Shown piece after piece: positions 16,014 to 25,500 of a stretch of DNA of 50,239 bases. The stretch's first letter is position 1, and the number at the start of each line of letters is the position of its first letter. The position numbers were made by a program, and so were the translations under genes. The notes under the pieces are model-generated. The model searched no databases, was not told the origin of the DNA, and saw only the letters and a list, made by a program, of their open reading frames with translations. Source of the stretch: Verrucomicrobiales bacterium (GTDB taxonomy: Bacteria; Verrucomicrobiota; Verrucomicrobiia; Limisphaerales; CANJXF01); contig CANJXF010000030.1 in assembly GCA_947478865.1 (NCBI GenBank), positions 1 through 50,239 of the forward strand. The letters run 5' to 3'.

Positions 16014-17948
16014 ATGAGTGACCTGGAAACCATTCAGACAGCATTGCGTCGCGCGTCCCGGCGGCTTCGCTGGCAACGCGCACTGTGGGGAATTTGCTAT
16101 GGGCTACTGGGAGGCGCTTCGATCTGGCTTCTGGCGCTGGCTTGTTACAAAGTTTTTCCGATTCCTTTTGAAATCGTTTTGGGCTCTGCCGTCCTCGCAA
16201 TTTTATCTCTGGCCATTGGTTTCATCCACGGATGGACTCGTTCGATGTCGCTTTTGGAAATGGCTCGATGGATTGATGAACGTCAGAAGTTGCAGGAGCG
16301 TCTCAGCACGGCGCTCGAAATGGCAGCCCAGCCAACCAGCGGAAATTGGAAAGATCTATTGCTCTTTGATGCTGCTGGCTATGCGCGCGCGCTTGATCCG
16401 AGGCAGTTAATTCCCACGCGCCTTCCAAAAGCCAGCCGCTGGGCGCTATTGATTCTTGCATTGAGTGCAGGCCTGGGATTTCTCCCCGAGTATCGCAGCA
16501 AAGCATTCATCAAAAAACAAAGCGAAACCGCGATCATCAAAGAGGTTGGAAAACAGATTGGTGATTTAACCGGCAAGAATCTTGCGCAGCGCCCGCCGGC
16601 TTTGGAGAAGACCAAGGACAGTTTAGAAAAGATCGAGGAATTAGGAAACCAGTTTGCCAAAACGCCGCTCACTCGCGGCGAAGCGCTAAAGGATCTGGTC
16701 AGCGCGGCGGATAAATTGAAGAGCGACATGAAGGAACTTGGGCGTAATCCCGGCCTGAAGCCGTTAGAACGTGCTGCTCGCGAGACGGCCCGTTCAGGAG
16801 GGAATGTTCCCGGTGAACTACAGAAGCAAATTGATTCCCTGCAAAAAGCGTTGGGTGAAAAAGCGAATGATCCTGACGCGGTCGACAAATTGAAGAGTGA
16901 ATTGCAGAAGGCGCAGCAGGCCGCATCGGGCATGGCGGGAAAAAATTCCGCTGACGCGGCCGCGGCCAAACAACAACTCGCGCAATCGCTGGCGAGTCTC
17001 GCCCAGCAAGCAAAGGAAATGGGTTTGCCGCTGGAAAGCCTCGATGAAGCGATCGCCGCGTTGCAGGCGAACCAGACCGATATGTTTTTGAAGGACCTCA
17101 ATGCGGCGGTCAACGACCTGGAAAAGTTGCAGCAGATGGCCAAGTCGCTGCAACAGCTTCAGCAGCAGGCTGGGTCGAAAGTGGGAAAAGATTTGGCGGA
17201 ACAATTGAAGAATGGGCAGGCCGAAGCCGCGCAGAGAACTTTGGAAGAAATGGTTGAGCAACTTAAGAAGTCGAACCTTTCTTCAGATCAGATCAGCAAG
17301 GTATTGGACGAAGTCGCGAAAGCCGTCGATCCCGCCGGAGAATACGGGAAGGTCAAAGATCTGTTGAAATCGGCCGTGGATCAGATGAAAAAGGGTGAAA
17401 AATCCGATGCGGCAGAATCTCTTGCTGATGCTGCGAAAGAGCTGGAAAAGCTGCTTCAACAAATGGGTGACGCGGAATCGTTAAAGGCAACTTTGGCAGC
17501 GTTGCAAAAAGCATCGGCATGTGTGGGCAATGGCCAAAGCTGGGCGCAATGCAAAGGTTCTGGTTCCGGCAAGGGCGGAAAACCCGGTAAAGGTGTTGGA
17601 ACTTGGGCTGATGAAAACGGCTGGCTGTATTATCCGGAAGTAACGGAGCGATGGGATAACTCCGGGGCGGTTCGTCCCGATGTTGCGCCGCGTGGTTTGA
17701 CAGATCGAGGCGAGGGCGAGTTGGCGGATACTCTCGCGCCAACCAAAATTCGCGGGCAAATGAACCCCGGGGGCTCGATGCCGAGCATAACTCTGAAGGG
17801 AGTGAGCATCAAAGGACAGAGTAAAGTCGGTTACCAGGAAGCTGTTAATGCGGCTCAAAGCGAAGCCCAGAGTGCTCTCAATCAAGACCAAGTGCCGCGA
17901 GCATATCAAGGCGCCGTGAAAAGTTATTTCGACGATATCACGAAGTAA
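16014..17948 (+). CDS. Membrane-anchored protein with long coiled-coil region
   Basis: 644 residues from ATG 16014 (MSDLETIQTALRRASRRLRW); in-frame ATGs at 15990 and 15960 are alternatives, and none has a clear ribosome-binding site. Two close membrane helices lie near residues 25-65 (GICYGLLGGASIWLLALACY and IVLGSAVLAILSLAIGF) and another near 150-170 (WALLILALSAGLGFLP). From ~175 to ~520 the protein is Gln/Lys/Glu/Ala-rich and almost continuously helical, then Gly/Lys-rich, then a less repetitive C-terminus. The layout resembles the DUF4175-type membrane proteins that sit with MoxR/vWA genes in other Verrucomicrobiota, but no such genes are here. Function unknown; possibly an envelope scaffold. 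Confidence 0.7.
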   Translation: MSDLETIQTALRRASRRLRWQRALWGICYGLLGGASIWLLALACYKVFPIPFEIVLGSAVLAILSLAIGFIHGWTRSMSLLEMARWIDERQKLQERLSTALEMAAQPTSGNWKDLLLFDAAGYARALDPRQLIPTRLPKASRWALLILALSAGLGFLPEYRSKAFIKKQSETAIIKEVGKQIGDLTGKNLAQRPPALEKTKDSLEKIEELGNQFAKTPLTRGEALKDLVSAADKLKSDMKELGRNPGLKPLERAARETARSGGNVPGELQKQIDSLQKALGEKANDPDAVDKLKSELQKAQQAASGMAGKNSADAAAAKQQLAQSLASLAQQAKEMGLPLESLDEAIAALQANQTDMFLKDLNAAVNDLEKLQQMAKSLQQLQQQAGSKVGKDLAEQLKNGQAEAAQRTLEEMVEQLKKSNLSSDQISKVLDEVAKAVDPAGEYGKVKDLLKSAVDQMKKGEKSDAAESLADAAKELEKLLQQMGDAESLKATLAALQKASACVGNGQSWAQCKGSGSGKGGKPGKGVGTWADENGWLYYPEVTERWDNSGAVRPDVAPRGLTDRGEGELADTLAPTKIRGQMNPGGSMPSITLKGVSIKGQSKVGYQEAVNAAQSEAQSALNQDQVPRAYQGAVKSYFDDITK

Positions 17949-17982
17949 TCCTTTTCGCCGCTGCAGTTCCGCAGGCTTTATT

Positions 17983-18936
17983 CTACCCGACGAATTTACT
18001 TCCGATCTGCAATGGATTTCCCGAAAGAAATTCTTGTGCGCTGAGACGGCGACCGCCTTCACGTTGCAAGGTAATCAAGCGCAGCGAACCTTTCCCGCAA
18101 GTCACCACGATGCCGGTCTTGTCAGCGGATAGAACTTTTCCCGGCTCTTCGCCAGAAATCTCCACCGGTTCAGCCTGCCAGATCTTTAGCAATCGTTTCG
18201 ATTCGCCCGTGGATTGAAAGGTGAACGCGCCGGGCCAAGGCGTAAAAGCCCGGACTTGATTCCATAATTTACGCGCGGGCTCTGACCAATTTAATTTGCC
18301 GTCCTCCTTGGAGATTTTCCGCGCATAACTGCTGCCATCGCTCGGTTGCTTTTGCGCCGCGATGGTGCCCGCCGCAAAGTTCGGGATGGTTTCGGTTAAC
18401 AACTCTGCTCCGATTAACGCGAGCCGATTATGCAATGTTTCCGCGTTGTCGGTGGGGTAAATCGGCGTGACGCTTTGCGAAAGAATATCGCCGGTGTCGA
18501 GCCCTGCATCCATTTGCATGATCGTCACCCCAGTCTGCGGCTCGTCGTCGAGAATGGCCCATTGAATCGGCGCGGCGCCGCGATATTTCGGGAGCAGCGA
18601 CGTGTGCACATTGAGGCAGCCCAGCCTTGGAATATCCAGAATTGCTTGAGGAAGAATTTGGCCGTAAGCGACCACGACGATGAGGTCAGGATGTAAGTCC
18701 CGAAGCGTGTTCACGAAATCCACAGCGCGCGCTTTCTCGGGTTGCAGAACGGGAATTTCAAAATCCACCGCAAGCATTTTTACTGGCGAAGGTTGGAGTT
18801 TTAAGTCGCGTCCTTTCGGTTTGTCGGGCTGCGTGACCACGGCGATAACGTCGCATTCGCCCCATTGCTTGAGCGCTTGCAAACTGGCGCGGGCCAATTC
18901 AGCCGTGCCCATGAAAATGATGCGAAGCTGTGCCAT
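17983..18936 (-). CDS. fmt: Methionyl-tRNA formyltransferase
   Basis: 317 residues, the usual length. It transfers a formyl group from 10-formyltetrahydrofolate to Met-tRNA(fMet). The N-terminal domain shows IIFMGTAELARASLQAL, then VVVAYGQILPQAIL, and the catalytic stretch LNVHTSLLPKYRGAAPIQWA with the conserved His and SLLP. The C-terminal OB-fold domain begins about residue 205 (SYARKISKEDGKLNW). It is the last gene of a minus-strand run that begins with metG, so charging and formylation of initiator tRNA are likely co-expressed. It converges with the coiled-coil gene with only 34 bp between the stops. Confidence 0.96.
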   Translation of the reverse strand: MAQLRIIFMGTAELARASLQALKQWGECDVIAVVTQPDKPKGRDLKLQPSPVKMLAVDFEIPVLQPEKARAVDFVNTLRDLHPDLIVVVAYGQILPQAILDIPRLGCLNVHTSLLPKYRGAAPIQWAILDDEPQTGVTIMQMDAGLDTGDILSQSVTPIYPTDNAETLHNRLALIGAELLTETIPNFAAGTIAAQKQPSDGSSYARKISKEDGKLNWSEPARKLWNQVRAFTPWPGAFTFQSTGESKRLLKIWQAEPVEISGEEPGKVLSADKTGIVVTCGKGSLRLITLQREGGRRLSAQEFLSGNPLQIGSKFVG

Positions 18937-18956
18937 AAAATTTCCTTTTAAACTGA

Positions 18957-19178
18957 CTAACGCAGCAAGCGGCGAGGAGCGGCTGCCGCAGGTTGAACCG
19001 CAGCTTTTCCGCTCGAACTTTTACGCTCTCCGAGCGACGTGCCGCAGCGGCGACAAAGATATTCGTGCAATTCTCCGGAGGGCAAAATCAACAGCAGTTT
19101 CTCCCGCACCGGCTGCGAGGTCCGGCATTTCGGGCAATAAAGTTCGCTGGCAGTGAATGAACCGAATTGTTCTCCCAT
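18957..19178 (-). CDS. Small zinc-ribbon protein
   Basis: 73 residues with two CxxC knuckles, YCPKCRTSQPV and YLCRRCGTSLGERK, separated by ~26 residues, as in small zinc ribbons. The C-terminal 25 residues are basic and Ala-rich (GKAAVQPAAAAPRRLLR), suggesting nucleic-acid contact. It starts 3 bp after the stop of the adenylate-kinase-like gene and ends 20 bp before fmt, so it is surely cotranscribed. The function is unknown; a ribosome- or RNA-associated role would fit the context but is inference. Confidence 0.75.
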   Translation of the reverse strand: MGEQFGSFTASELYCPKCRTSQPVREKLLLILPSGELHEYLCRRCGTSLGERKSSSGKAAVQPAAAAPRRLLR

Positions 19179-19181
19179 GAA

Positions 19182-19763
19182 TTACAATTTGGCGATGATT
19201 CGCAAAATGTCACGTAACACATTGATCGGCGTTTGGGTGGAATCGATCGTATGAACGAGATCTTTCCCGTAATAATCGAGGACAGATTTTGTGTCGCGCT
19301 CGTAGGTTTCGAGGCGCTCTTTGATGATTTCCAAGTTGGCGTCGTCCAGCCGATTTTCGCGGAGCGCACGTCGTTGCAGGCGCTTGATTAATTTGTTCGT
19401 GTCGGAGCAGCTCAAGTTGAACACAGCGCGAACGTCCAGCGTGTCGCTGAGGATGCGAGCCTGGTTTGGGTTACGTGGTATGCCATCCAGGATCAGCGTG
19501 TCCTGATCCGGGTTGAAGCGTCCAAGTTGCTGGAGCGCGTTGATATTTTCGCGCCAGAGGCGAATGGTTGGTTCGTCGGGAACCAGTTGCCCTTTGCTGG
19601 AATAATCGATGAAAATCTGGCCCAATTCGCTATCGATCCGCAAATTGCGAAACGCATCACCGCAGGCAAAATGGAAAAAGTGCGGGATGGTTCCGAGGAT
19701 TTTCCCCTGCGTTCCTTTGCCGGAACCAGGAGCGCCAAACAACAAAAGGGATTTATATTTCAT
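19182..19763 (-). CDS. adk: Adenylate-kinase-like nucleoside monophosphate kinase, short form
   Basis: 193 residues. The P-loop is GAPGSGKGTQGK. Other hallmarks are LDGIPRNPNQARIL (family LDGFPRTxxQA) and RLDDANLEIIKERLETYERD, where Arg-x-Asp-Asp contacts nucleotides. The NMP-site motif reads HFACGDAFRN where most enzymes have 'ISTGDMLR', so two usual residues differ. There is no long LID or zinc knuckle, and the total is about 20 residues shorter than the standard 214-residue enzyme. It may be a specialised AMP/UMP kinase. It lies between a membrane protein gene (58 bp away) and the zinc ribbon. Confidence 0.85.
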   Translation of the reverse strand: MKYKSLLLFGAPGSGKGTQGKILGTIPHFFHFACGDAFRNLRIDSELGQIFIDYSSKGQLVPDEPTIRLWRENINALQQLGRFNPDQDTLILDGIPRNPNQARILSDTLDVRAVFNLSCSDTNKLIKRLQRRALRENRLDDANLEIIKERLETYERDTKSVLDYYGKDLVHTIDSTQTPINVLRDILRIIAKL

Positions 19764-19821
19764 AAGTCTAGCCCGTCAATATTAACGCTAAAATGGTGGA
19801 TATAAATGCAATCGGGAGTTT

Positions 19822-20781
19822 TTAAACTGCATCTTTATGACGAATGATCACCTCATTAACTTCCATGAATGGAATCATTTCGTCGTGCGTGGCTTCATCT
19901 TTAAAGACTTGAAGATAAAGTTCCTCTTGGGTGACCCGAGTAATGCGTTTGCCGACAAAATTGCCGCGCGATGACTTCACTGCGAGGACTAAATCTTTTT
20001 CCGCCTCGCTGGGAATCAACCGTAGAAAACCGGCAAACTTGGTTTCAAAGAATCGACGGTTAAAACTAAATTCTCCGCGGCGAAAAATGATCGGAGCAGG
20101 GAACGCCGGGGTGACGGGTGCGGGTTCCGCTGGAAGGGCGACCGATTCTGTGGTCGTCCCGTCAGCAGCACCAGATTCTCCGGCAACCACCGATTCCTCA
20201 ACGACGGGCGCGGGAGCTTCCATCATGGTTTGTGGGTTTGGATCTCGACGCCCGGGTATGCAGATGAAAACCACAGGGCCAATCACCGGGGCAATCGCCG
20301 ACAACCCGCAAACCAGCAAGACTGGCTGATTTTTGAAAAAGGCAATTTCGTATCCGGCGTAGATATTCGCTACGTATAAAATGATGAAGATCAGCATGAA
20401 AAGAGGACTGGAAAGACCCGCGGCTAGCCCAAGTTCGCCAACAGGACGAGCGGGCGGCTGCACTGGTTTGATTACGATTTCTTTTCGCTTCGCTTCTTTT
20501 TCCAATACTTCTTCGATGAATGGTTCAACGAATGCCTTGTCCTTGGGTGATTTTGCCTCGGCGACAATTTCTTTGAGCGCGCTTTGGGTAAACTTCGCCC
20601 AGGGGGTCCGCGCCGAAACGGCCCCGTCACTTTGGCGAACAATCAGCCCCGTTTCGTTAAAAGAAATGGGTTCACCGATGAGGGTTTGACCATCGGTCAT
20701 CGGGAAATTGCCAGCGTGAACGGCGGGCAAAATCAATCCCAGTAACAATCCACAAATGACTAATAGATATCGGCTGCGCAT
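19822..20781 (-). CDS. Exported membrane protein of unknown function
   Basis: 319 residues. ATG 20781 gives a proper signal peptide (MRSRYLLVICGLLLGLILPA, cleavage near VHAG); an upstream in-frame start at 20814 would add 11 odd residues. After a soluble part (TDGQTLIGEPISFNETGLIV, resembling short SH3-like segments seen in verrucomicrobial exported proteins) there are two membrane helices near residues 125-175 (PLFMLIFIILYVANIYAG and PVLLVCGLSAIAPVIGPVVF). A Pro/Ala/Glu linker follows, and then a cytoplasmic-looking C-terminal domain (FNRRFFETKFAGFLRLIPSE). It lies in the metG-fmt run, 58 bp before the adk-like gene and 68 bp after nnr. The role is unknown. Confidence 0.75.
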   Translation of the reverse strand: MRSRYLLVICGLLLGLILPAVHAGNFPMTDGQTLIGEPISFNETGLIVRQSDGAVSARTPWAKFTQSALKEIVAEAKSPKDKAFVEPFIEEVLEKEAKRKEIVIKPVQPPARPVGELGLAAGLSSPLFMLIFIILYVANIYAGYEIAFFKNQPVLLVCGLSAIAPVIGPVVFICIPGRRDPNPQTMMEAPAPVVEESVVAGESGAADGTTTESVALPAEPAPVTPAFPAPIIFRRGEFSFNRRFFETKFAGFLRLIPSEAEKDLVLAVKSSRGNFVGKRITRVTQEELYLQVFKDEATHDEMIPFMEVNEVIIRHKDAV

Positions 20782-20849
20782 GTTGCGCTTTGGATAACAA
20801 ATGAATGCGGTCAAAGGAAGGAAAATTCCCCCGCAATTGCATTTTGAGT

Positions 20850-22289
20850 TTAAAGGTTCACGCGGGAGGAGAGTGTCACCTGGCCGAGGACTGACAGGAG
20901 ATCGTCAATCGTCCAATTCGATTTGTCGCGATACAAACGGTCGGCACAGTCGCCATGTTCCCAGACGGCGTAACGTATCGTGAGGGCGGCATCAGGCTGC
21001 CAGCGCGGTTGCGCGAGTAAGCCTGAGAGAAATCCCGAAAGCACATCGCCGCTGCCGCCTTGCGCGAGAAATGGATTGCCCGAGCTGTTAAAAAAAACTT
21101 CGCCATCGCTTCGTCCGACCAGCGTTTGATGCCCTTTTAACACCACCAAACAATTTCCGTAACGCTCAGAAAGTTTGCGCACGGCATTCACGCGATCTGA
21201 TTGAATCGCCTCGTTCGAGACCGAGAGCAGACGCGCCGCTTCACCGGGATGCGGTGTGATGACCCGGATTGCCGCGTTGAACCCGTTTCCTGATGGAAGC
21301 CAATCCAACGCGCTCGCATCTGCAATCACTGGAAGAGGACTAGTCCGCCAGAGGTCGATCAATTCTGCTCGCATATTTTCCGGCAAAGTCGGCGCCGCCA
21401 AACCGGGGCCGAAGAGAATTGCGCTCGTCGATTTTGGAAACATTTTTGCCGACTCCCACGGATGGACCATTGCGGATTGCAGTTGCGAGGCGATTGGCCC
21501 GTAAACATTTTCCGGCGTAAAGAGGCTGACCAATCCTGGCTGTGCCCGCAATGCGCCGCGCGAGGCCAGGACGGCTGCACCGTGGTACCCGCAACTGCCG
21601 CCAACGATCGCAACGTGGCCATAGGTCCCTTTATGACTCGCCACCGCTCGTGGTGAGGCGAACACTGCAAAATCTTCCGCCGTGGTCCATTGCCAGTCGC
21701 TCAGGCAGGGACAAGAATTCAGTCCGATATCCGGTGCTACTTCCAACCTTCCAACGTATGGAATGGCTCCGGCTGCGAGCAAGCCGCGCTTGGGCGCACC
21801 GAGCGTCAGAGTCAGCAACGCCCGCACTGCCGCACCACGAATAGCTCCCGAATCAGAGTCGATTCCTGATGGCACATCCACGGCGAGGATTGGAATATTT
21901 GTTGCGTTAATGGCTTCGATCAACCGTTGCCAATCCTCATGAAGATCACGGTTCAACCCGATTCCAAACAATCCGTCGATGATCAATTGCGGTCTGCACG
22001 GACCATTGCAGTCGGAGGAAAATCGTTCGAGCGTGTCACATGGCTCAATCGCATTGAGCAGAATGATCTCACGGTTGATCAAATAGGGCAGGGTGGCGCG
22101 CGCGTCGTCTCCGTTGTGACCTTTTCCAGCGAGGATAATTATGGTGTCGCCTTCTCGGGTTAGTCGCAATGCGCGTTCTGCCACCATTGATCCCACCCGT
22201 TGAATGACTTTTCGCGCGGTCTGACCAGTGGACCAGGTGGCTTCTTCCCACTCGCGCATTTGCTGAACTGAAAGAATTGGCAGCGACAT
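20850..22289 (-). CDS. nnr: Bifunctional NAD(P)H-hydrate epimerase / ADP- or ATP-dependent dehydratase
   Basis: 479 residues, the fused form (YjeF_N plus carbohydrate-kinase-like domain). It repairs hydrated NADH/NADPH: the N-terminal part epimerises the R form, the C-terminal part dehydrates. N-terminal marks: AGKGHNGDDARA (usual GNNGGDG, so Gly-Asn-Asn is altered to Gly-His-Asn) and VDVPSGIDSDSG. C-terminal marks: ASHKGTYGHVAIVGGSCGYH, VLKGHQTLVGRSDG, and NPFLAQGGSGDVLSGFLSG, the nucleotide site with catalytic Asp. It is 115 bp downstream of metG on the same strand, in the run that ends with fmt. Confidence 0.93.
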   Translation of the reverse strand: MSLPILSVQQMREWEEATWSTGQTARKVIQRVGSMVAERALRLTREGDTIIILAGKGHNGDDARATLPYLINREIILLNAIEPCDTLERFSSDCNGPCRPQLIIDGLFGIGLNRDLHEDWQRLIEAINATNIPILAVDVPSGIDSDSGAIRGAAVRALLTLTLGAPKRGLLAAGAIPYVGRLEVAPDIGLNSCPCLSDWQWTTAEDFAVFASPRAVASHKGTYGHVAIVGGSCGYHGAAVLASRGALRAQPGLVSLFTPENVYGPIASQLQSAMVHPWESAKMFPKSTSAILFGPGLAAPTLPENMRAELIDLWRTSPLPVIADASALDWLPSGNGFNAAIRVITPHPGEAARLLSVSNEAIQSDRVNAVRKLSERYGNCLVVLKGHQTLVGRSDGEVFFNSSGNPFLAQGGSGDVLSGFLSGLLAQPRWQPDAALTIRYAVWEHGDCADRLYRDKSNWTIDDLLSVLGQVTLSSRVNL

Positions 22290-22404
22290 ATTGAAAATAG
22301 TTCTGCGATCCGGAACGCTCTGCGTGACAGAACTTTTAAACGAATTCTCCGTTGTTCGCCACCGTGTTTTTCAGCAACTTTGACGCGGCATTTATGCCGT
22401 CCGC

Positions 22405-23988
22405 TTACGCCGGCTTATCTTTTCGGGGGAAGAGCGGGGCGGGTTCCCCAATTTCATGACCGGCCTGCAAGCTGCCCCAACTTGCATCCGAAAACTGATG
22501 GGGAAGTTGTTTTAATCCGAGTTGAGCGTAGATCTTTGCCGCTGTCTCCGGGAGGAACGGCGAGATCAAAACCGCGAGAACGCGACAGACCTCGCAAAGA
22601 TTGTAGAGGACTTCATCGAGTCGCGCTGCGTTGGCCGGATCTTTGGCCAGCTTGAACGGCTCGGTTTGCTGGACGTAGACATTTCCCCGAGAAACCAAGT
22701 TCCAAATGCTTTGCAGCGCGGCTTGCAATTCGTTGCCGCGCAAATTGGCGATCGTTTCCTGCACGGCTTTTTCCGCATCAGCCATGAGTTCATCAGAGCG
22801 CGTCGGGATATTTCCGTTGCGATATCGTTTGAGCATGGAGAGCGATCGGTTCACAAGATTGCCGAGTCCGTTGCCGAGTTCGGCCTGATAGCGCGATTGA
22901 AAACCGCCATCGGTCCAATTTCCGTCGGGACCAATTGCCAGTTCGCGCACGACGTAAAAACGGAATGCATCCAGCCCCCACTCGTGAATCACGGCGATCG
23001 GATCAACGCTGATGCCTGTGCTCTTGCTCATTTTTTGCCCGTCCTTTTGCCACCAGCCATGCACGAGAATTTGTTTGGGCAGCGCGAGACCCATCGCCTT
23101 GAGCATAATCGGCCAATAGACGGCGTGAAATTTTAGAATGTCTTTGCCGATGACGTGAAGATCAGCGGGCCACAATGAAAAATTTGTATTTTGACTATTC
23201 AGTTTTGAGATGGAGCTGAGCTGCTCGCCCTTGAACACGGACAAGACGGATTCGTCACCCTGCGACGCGGGTGCGCTGATGTAATTCACGAGTGCATCAA
23301 ACCAGACATAGGTGACGTAATTTGGATCAAACGGAATCGGAATTCCCCAGTTCAATCGCGACGAAGGACGGCTGATGCAAAGATCTTCGAGCGTGTTGTT
23401 TTTCAGAAAACCGAGAACCTCGTTTCGACGATATCCCGGCTGAATGAAGCCCGGTGTGGCCTCAATGTAATCGATGAGCCATTGCTGCTGTGCTTTCAGT
23501 TTAAAATAGTAATTCTCCTCCTCCAGCTCAATGACTTTGCCGTAACTCGCGTCGAAACTGCCATCCGGCAAACGATCCTTTTCGGTGAGAAACGTCTCTG
23601 CGCTCGGCGAATAAAATCCTTTATAAATCGCTTTGTAAAAATGCCCTTCCGCGTTGAGCTTGGTGAGAATCGCCTGCACCACCACTTTGTGCCGGGACTC
23701 GGTGGTGCGAACGAAATCGTCATTCGTTAGCCCGAGGGCGCAAGCGAAATTCTTCCAGGATACGGCGAGTTCGTCGCAATAAGTTTGCGGGTTTTTTCCC
23801 TCAGCAATGGCGGCTTGCTGCACTTTTTGTCCGTGTTCATCAAGGCCGGTGAGGTAAAAAACTTCTTCGCCCAGACTGCGGTGCGCTCGCGCAATGACAT
23901 CTGCAATGATTTTTTCGTAGGCATGGCCGAGATGCGGTTGGCCATTGACGTAATCGATTGCGGTTGTCAGATAAAAACGTTTGCTCAT
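22405..23988 (-). CDS. metG: Methionyl-tRNA synthetase
   Basis: 527 residues from ATG 23988 (MSKRFYLTTAIDYVNGQPHL); an upstream in-frame start at 24036 would add 16 unneeded residues. It charges tRNA(Met). Class I signatures: the HIGH-like PHLGHAYEKI near residue 17 and the KMSKS loop in DGQKMSKSTGISVD. In the connecting-peptide knuckle the usual Cys residues are replaced (FYSPSAETFLTEKDRLPDGS), so this is a zinc-free form. There is no C-terminal tRNA-binding EMAP domain. It heads the minus-strand run metG-nnr-membrane protein-adk-zinc ribbon-fmt and diverges from mgtE with 135 bp between, the likely promoter space for both. Confidence 0.96.
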   Translation of the reverse strand: MSKRFYLTTAIDYVNGQPHLGHAYEKIIADVIARAHRSLGEEVFYLTGLDEHGQKVQQAAIAEGKNPQTYCDELAVSWKNFACALGLTNDDFVRTTESRHKVVVQAILTKLNAEGHFYKAIYKGFYSPSAETFLTEKDRLPDGSFDASYGKVIELEEENYYFKLKAQQQWLIDYIEATPGFIQPGYRRNEVLGFLKNNTLEDLCISRPSSRLNWGIPIPFDPNYVTYVWFDALVNYISAPASQGDESVLSVFKGEQLSSISKLNSQNTNFSLWPADLHVIGKDILKFHAVYWPIMLKAMGLALPKQILVHGWWQKDGQKMSKSTGISVDPIAVIHEWGLDAFRFYVVRELAIGPDGNWTDGGFQSRYQAELGNGLGNLVNRSLSMLKRYRNGNIPTRSDELMADAEKAVQETIANLRGNELQAALQSIWNLVSRGNVYVQQTEPFKLAKDPANAARLDEVLYNLCEVCRVLAVLISPFLPETAAKIYAQLGLKQLPHQFSDASWGSLQAGHEIGEPAPLFPRKDKPA

Positions 23989-24123
23989 CTCGGACAAGAT
24001 TGGCGAAGCGGCGCGAAGTTGGCAACTCGGGATCAAGTGCCTTTGCTTCGGAAACCTTCAACAAATGCCTCACTGGACAATTTGTGCAATTCGCTCGTAC
24101 TGTTCATCGGCAGATGGCAACGC

Positions 24124-25440
24124 ATGGAAACTCAATCTAAAGAATCAATTGCAGAATATCGGCAGCTTCATCCCGCGGATCTCGCCGATCGCTTGCAGCG
24201 CCTGCCGGTTGAAGAAGCTCGCGATATCGTGGTTCGGCTACCGTCCTCGATTGCCGCTGCCGCCATCGCGGAGCTGGAGCACGAGCCCTCTTCGGAATTG
24301 CTTTCAACACTTTCGTCGGAACAGGTCGCCGGTTTTCTCGGACGAATGTCTTCCACCGATGCGGCAGACGTCGCGGGAGATTTGACCGACGAACAGCGGG
24401 CGGAAACTTTGGCTGATTTGCCTCCCGACCAATCCGCGCGCGTCAACGCCTTGTTGCAATACCCATCGGATACCGCCGGTGGAATCATGAGCGACCGGTT
24501 CATCTCGTTGCGAGCGGACCAGACGATTCAGCAATGTCAGGAAATGTTGCGAGGGCGCGATGACGTGCAAAGCGACGATGTCTCCTATCTCTACGTGACG
24601 GATGCGAAACAAAAGCTTCTTGGCGTCGTTTCGTTGCGAGATCTGGTTTTCAAGAAACCGGAACGACGCATCGAGGAAATTATGAATCGCGACGTCAGAT
24701 CGATTCGCGTTGATGCAGACCAGGAAGAAATTGCACGCCAGTTCGAGCATTACCACTATCTGGCTCTTCCGGTGCTCGATCATTTAGGGCGAATCGTTGG
24801 AATCGTGCGGGCCAATGATGTGATCGAAGTGGCGCAGGACGAAGCCACTGAAGACATGCAACTCATGGTCGGCCTTTCCGGCGAAGAGCGCGCGCTCACC
24901 CCATGGCATAAATCCATTCGCACCCGCTTGCCGTGGCTCTGCGTGAACCTCGCAACGGCTTTCCTCGCCGCCGCCGTCGTTGGTCTATTCGAGCAAACGA
25001 TTGCGCGCTGGACCGTGCTCGCCATCTTTCTGCCGATCGTCGCGGGTCAGGGTGGAAACTCCGGCGCTCAGACTTTGACCGTCATCATCCGCGACCTTGC
25101 GCTGGGAGAGATTTCCCGCGGAGACGGGCGCAAGGCGCTGCTCAAGGAACTCATGCTCGGCACCGCGAACGGTTTGGCCATCGGACTAGTGGTTGGTGTC
25201 ATCAGCTATTTTTGGAAAGGCCAAGCCATCCTCGGCATGGTGGTTGGGCTCGCGATGCTATTGAACATGATCGCGGCTGCGCTTTCTGGCGTGCTGATTC
25301 CGTTTGGCTTAAGAGCGGCTAAAGTCGATCCCGCGCTCGCTTCCAGCATTTTTGTGACAACCGTGACAGACGTCGCCGGATTCTTTTTCTTCCTGGGCCT
25401 GGCGACACTCGCCCTGCGCTGGTGGGGAGGAGTGATTTGA
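24124..25440 (+). CDS. mgtE: MgtE-type magnesium transporter
   Basis: 438 residues from ATG 24124 (METQSKESIAEYRQL). The cytosolic N-terminal domain (residues ~1-125: HPADLADRLQRLP, FLGRMSSTDAADV) is followed by a CBS pair (~130-255: YPSDTAGGIMSDRFI, EIMNRDVRSI) and five membrane helices. The pore motif reads IVAGQGGNSGAQTLTVIIRD, close to the family 'PxxxGxGGNxGxQ' with metal-binding acidic residues near DVAGFFFFLG. The CBS and N domains sense cellular Mg2+ and close the pore. No M-box-like riboswitch was evident in the 135-bp leader. A ClC channel gene follows after 60 bp. Confidence 0.95.
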   Translation: METQSKESIAEYRQLHPADLADRLQRLPVEEARDIVVRLPSSIAAAAIAELEHEPSSELLSTLSSEQVAGFLGRMSSTDAADVAGDLTDEQRAETLADLPPDQSARVNALLQYPSDTAGGIMSDRFISLRADQTIQQCQEMLRGRDDVQSDDVSYLYVTDAKQKLLGVVSLRDLVFKKPERRIEEIMNRDVRSIRVDADQEEIARQFEHYHYLALPVLDHLGRIVGIVRANDVIEVAQDEATEDMQLMVGLSGEERALTPWHKSIRTRLPWLCVNLATAFLAAAVVGLFEQTIARWTVLAIFLPIVAGQGGNSGAQTLTVIIRDLALGEISRGDGRKALLKELMLGTANGLAIGLVVGVISYFWKGQAILGMVVGLAMLLNMIAAALSGVLIPFGLRAAKVDPALASSIFVTTVTDVAGFFFFLGLATLALRWWGGVI

Positions 25441-25500
25441 GATTTTTCAAATTTGAATTCAACGCTGGTCAACGGCAGAAATAATTTTAGCATTTTCCCA

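Noticed and set aside
22383-22396. CGGCATTTATGCCG as terminator of metG
   Set aside because: The loop would be two bases and no T-run follows on the minus strand.
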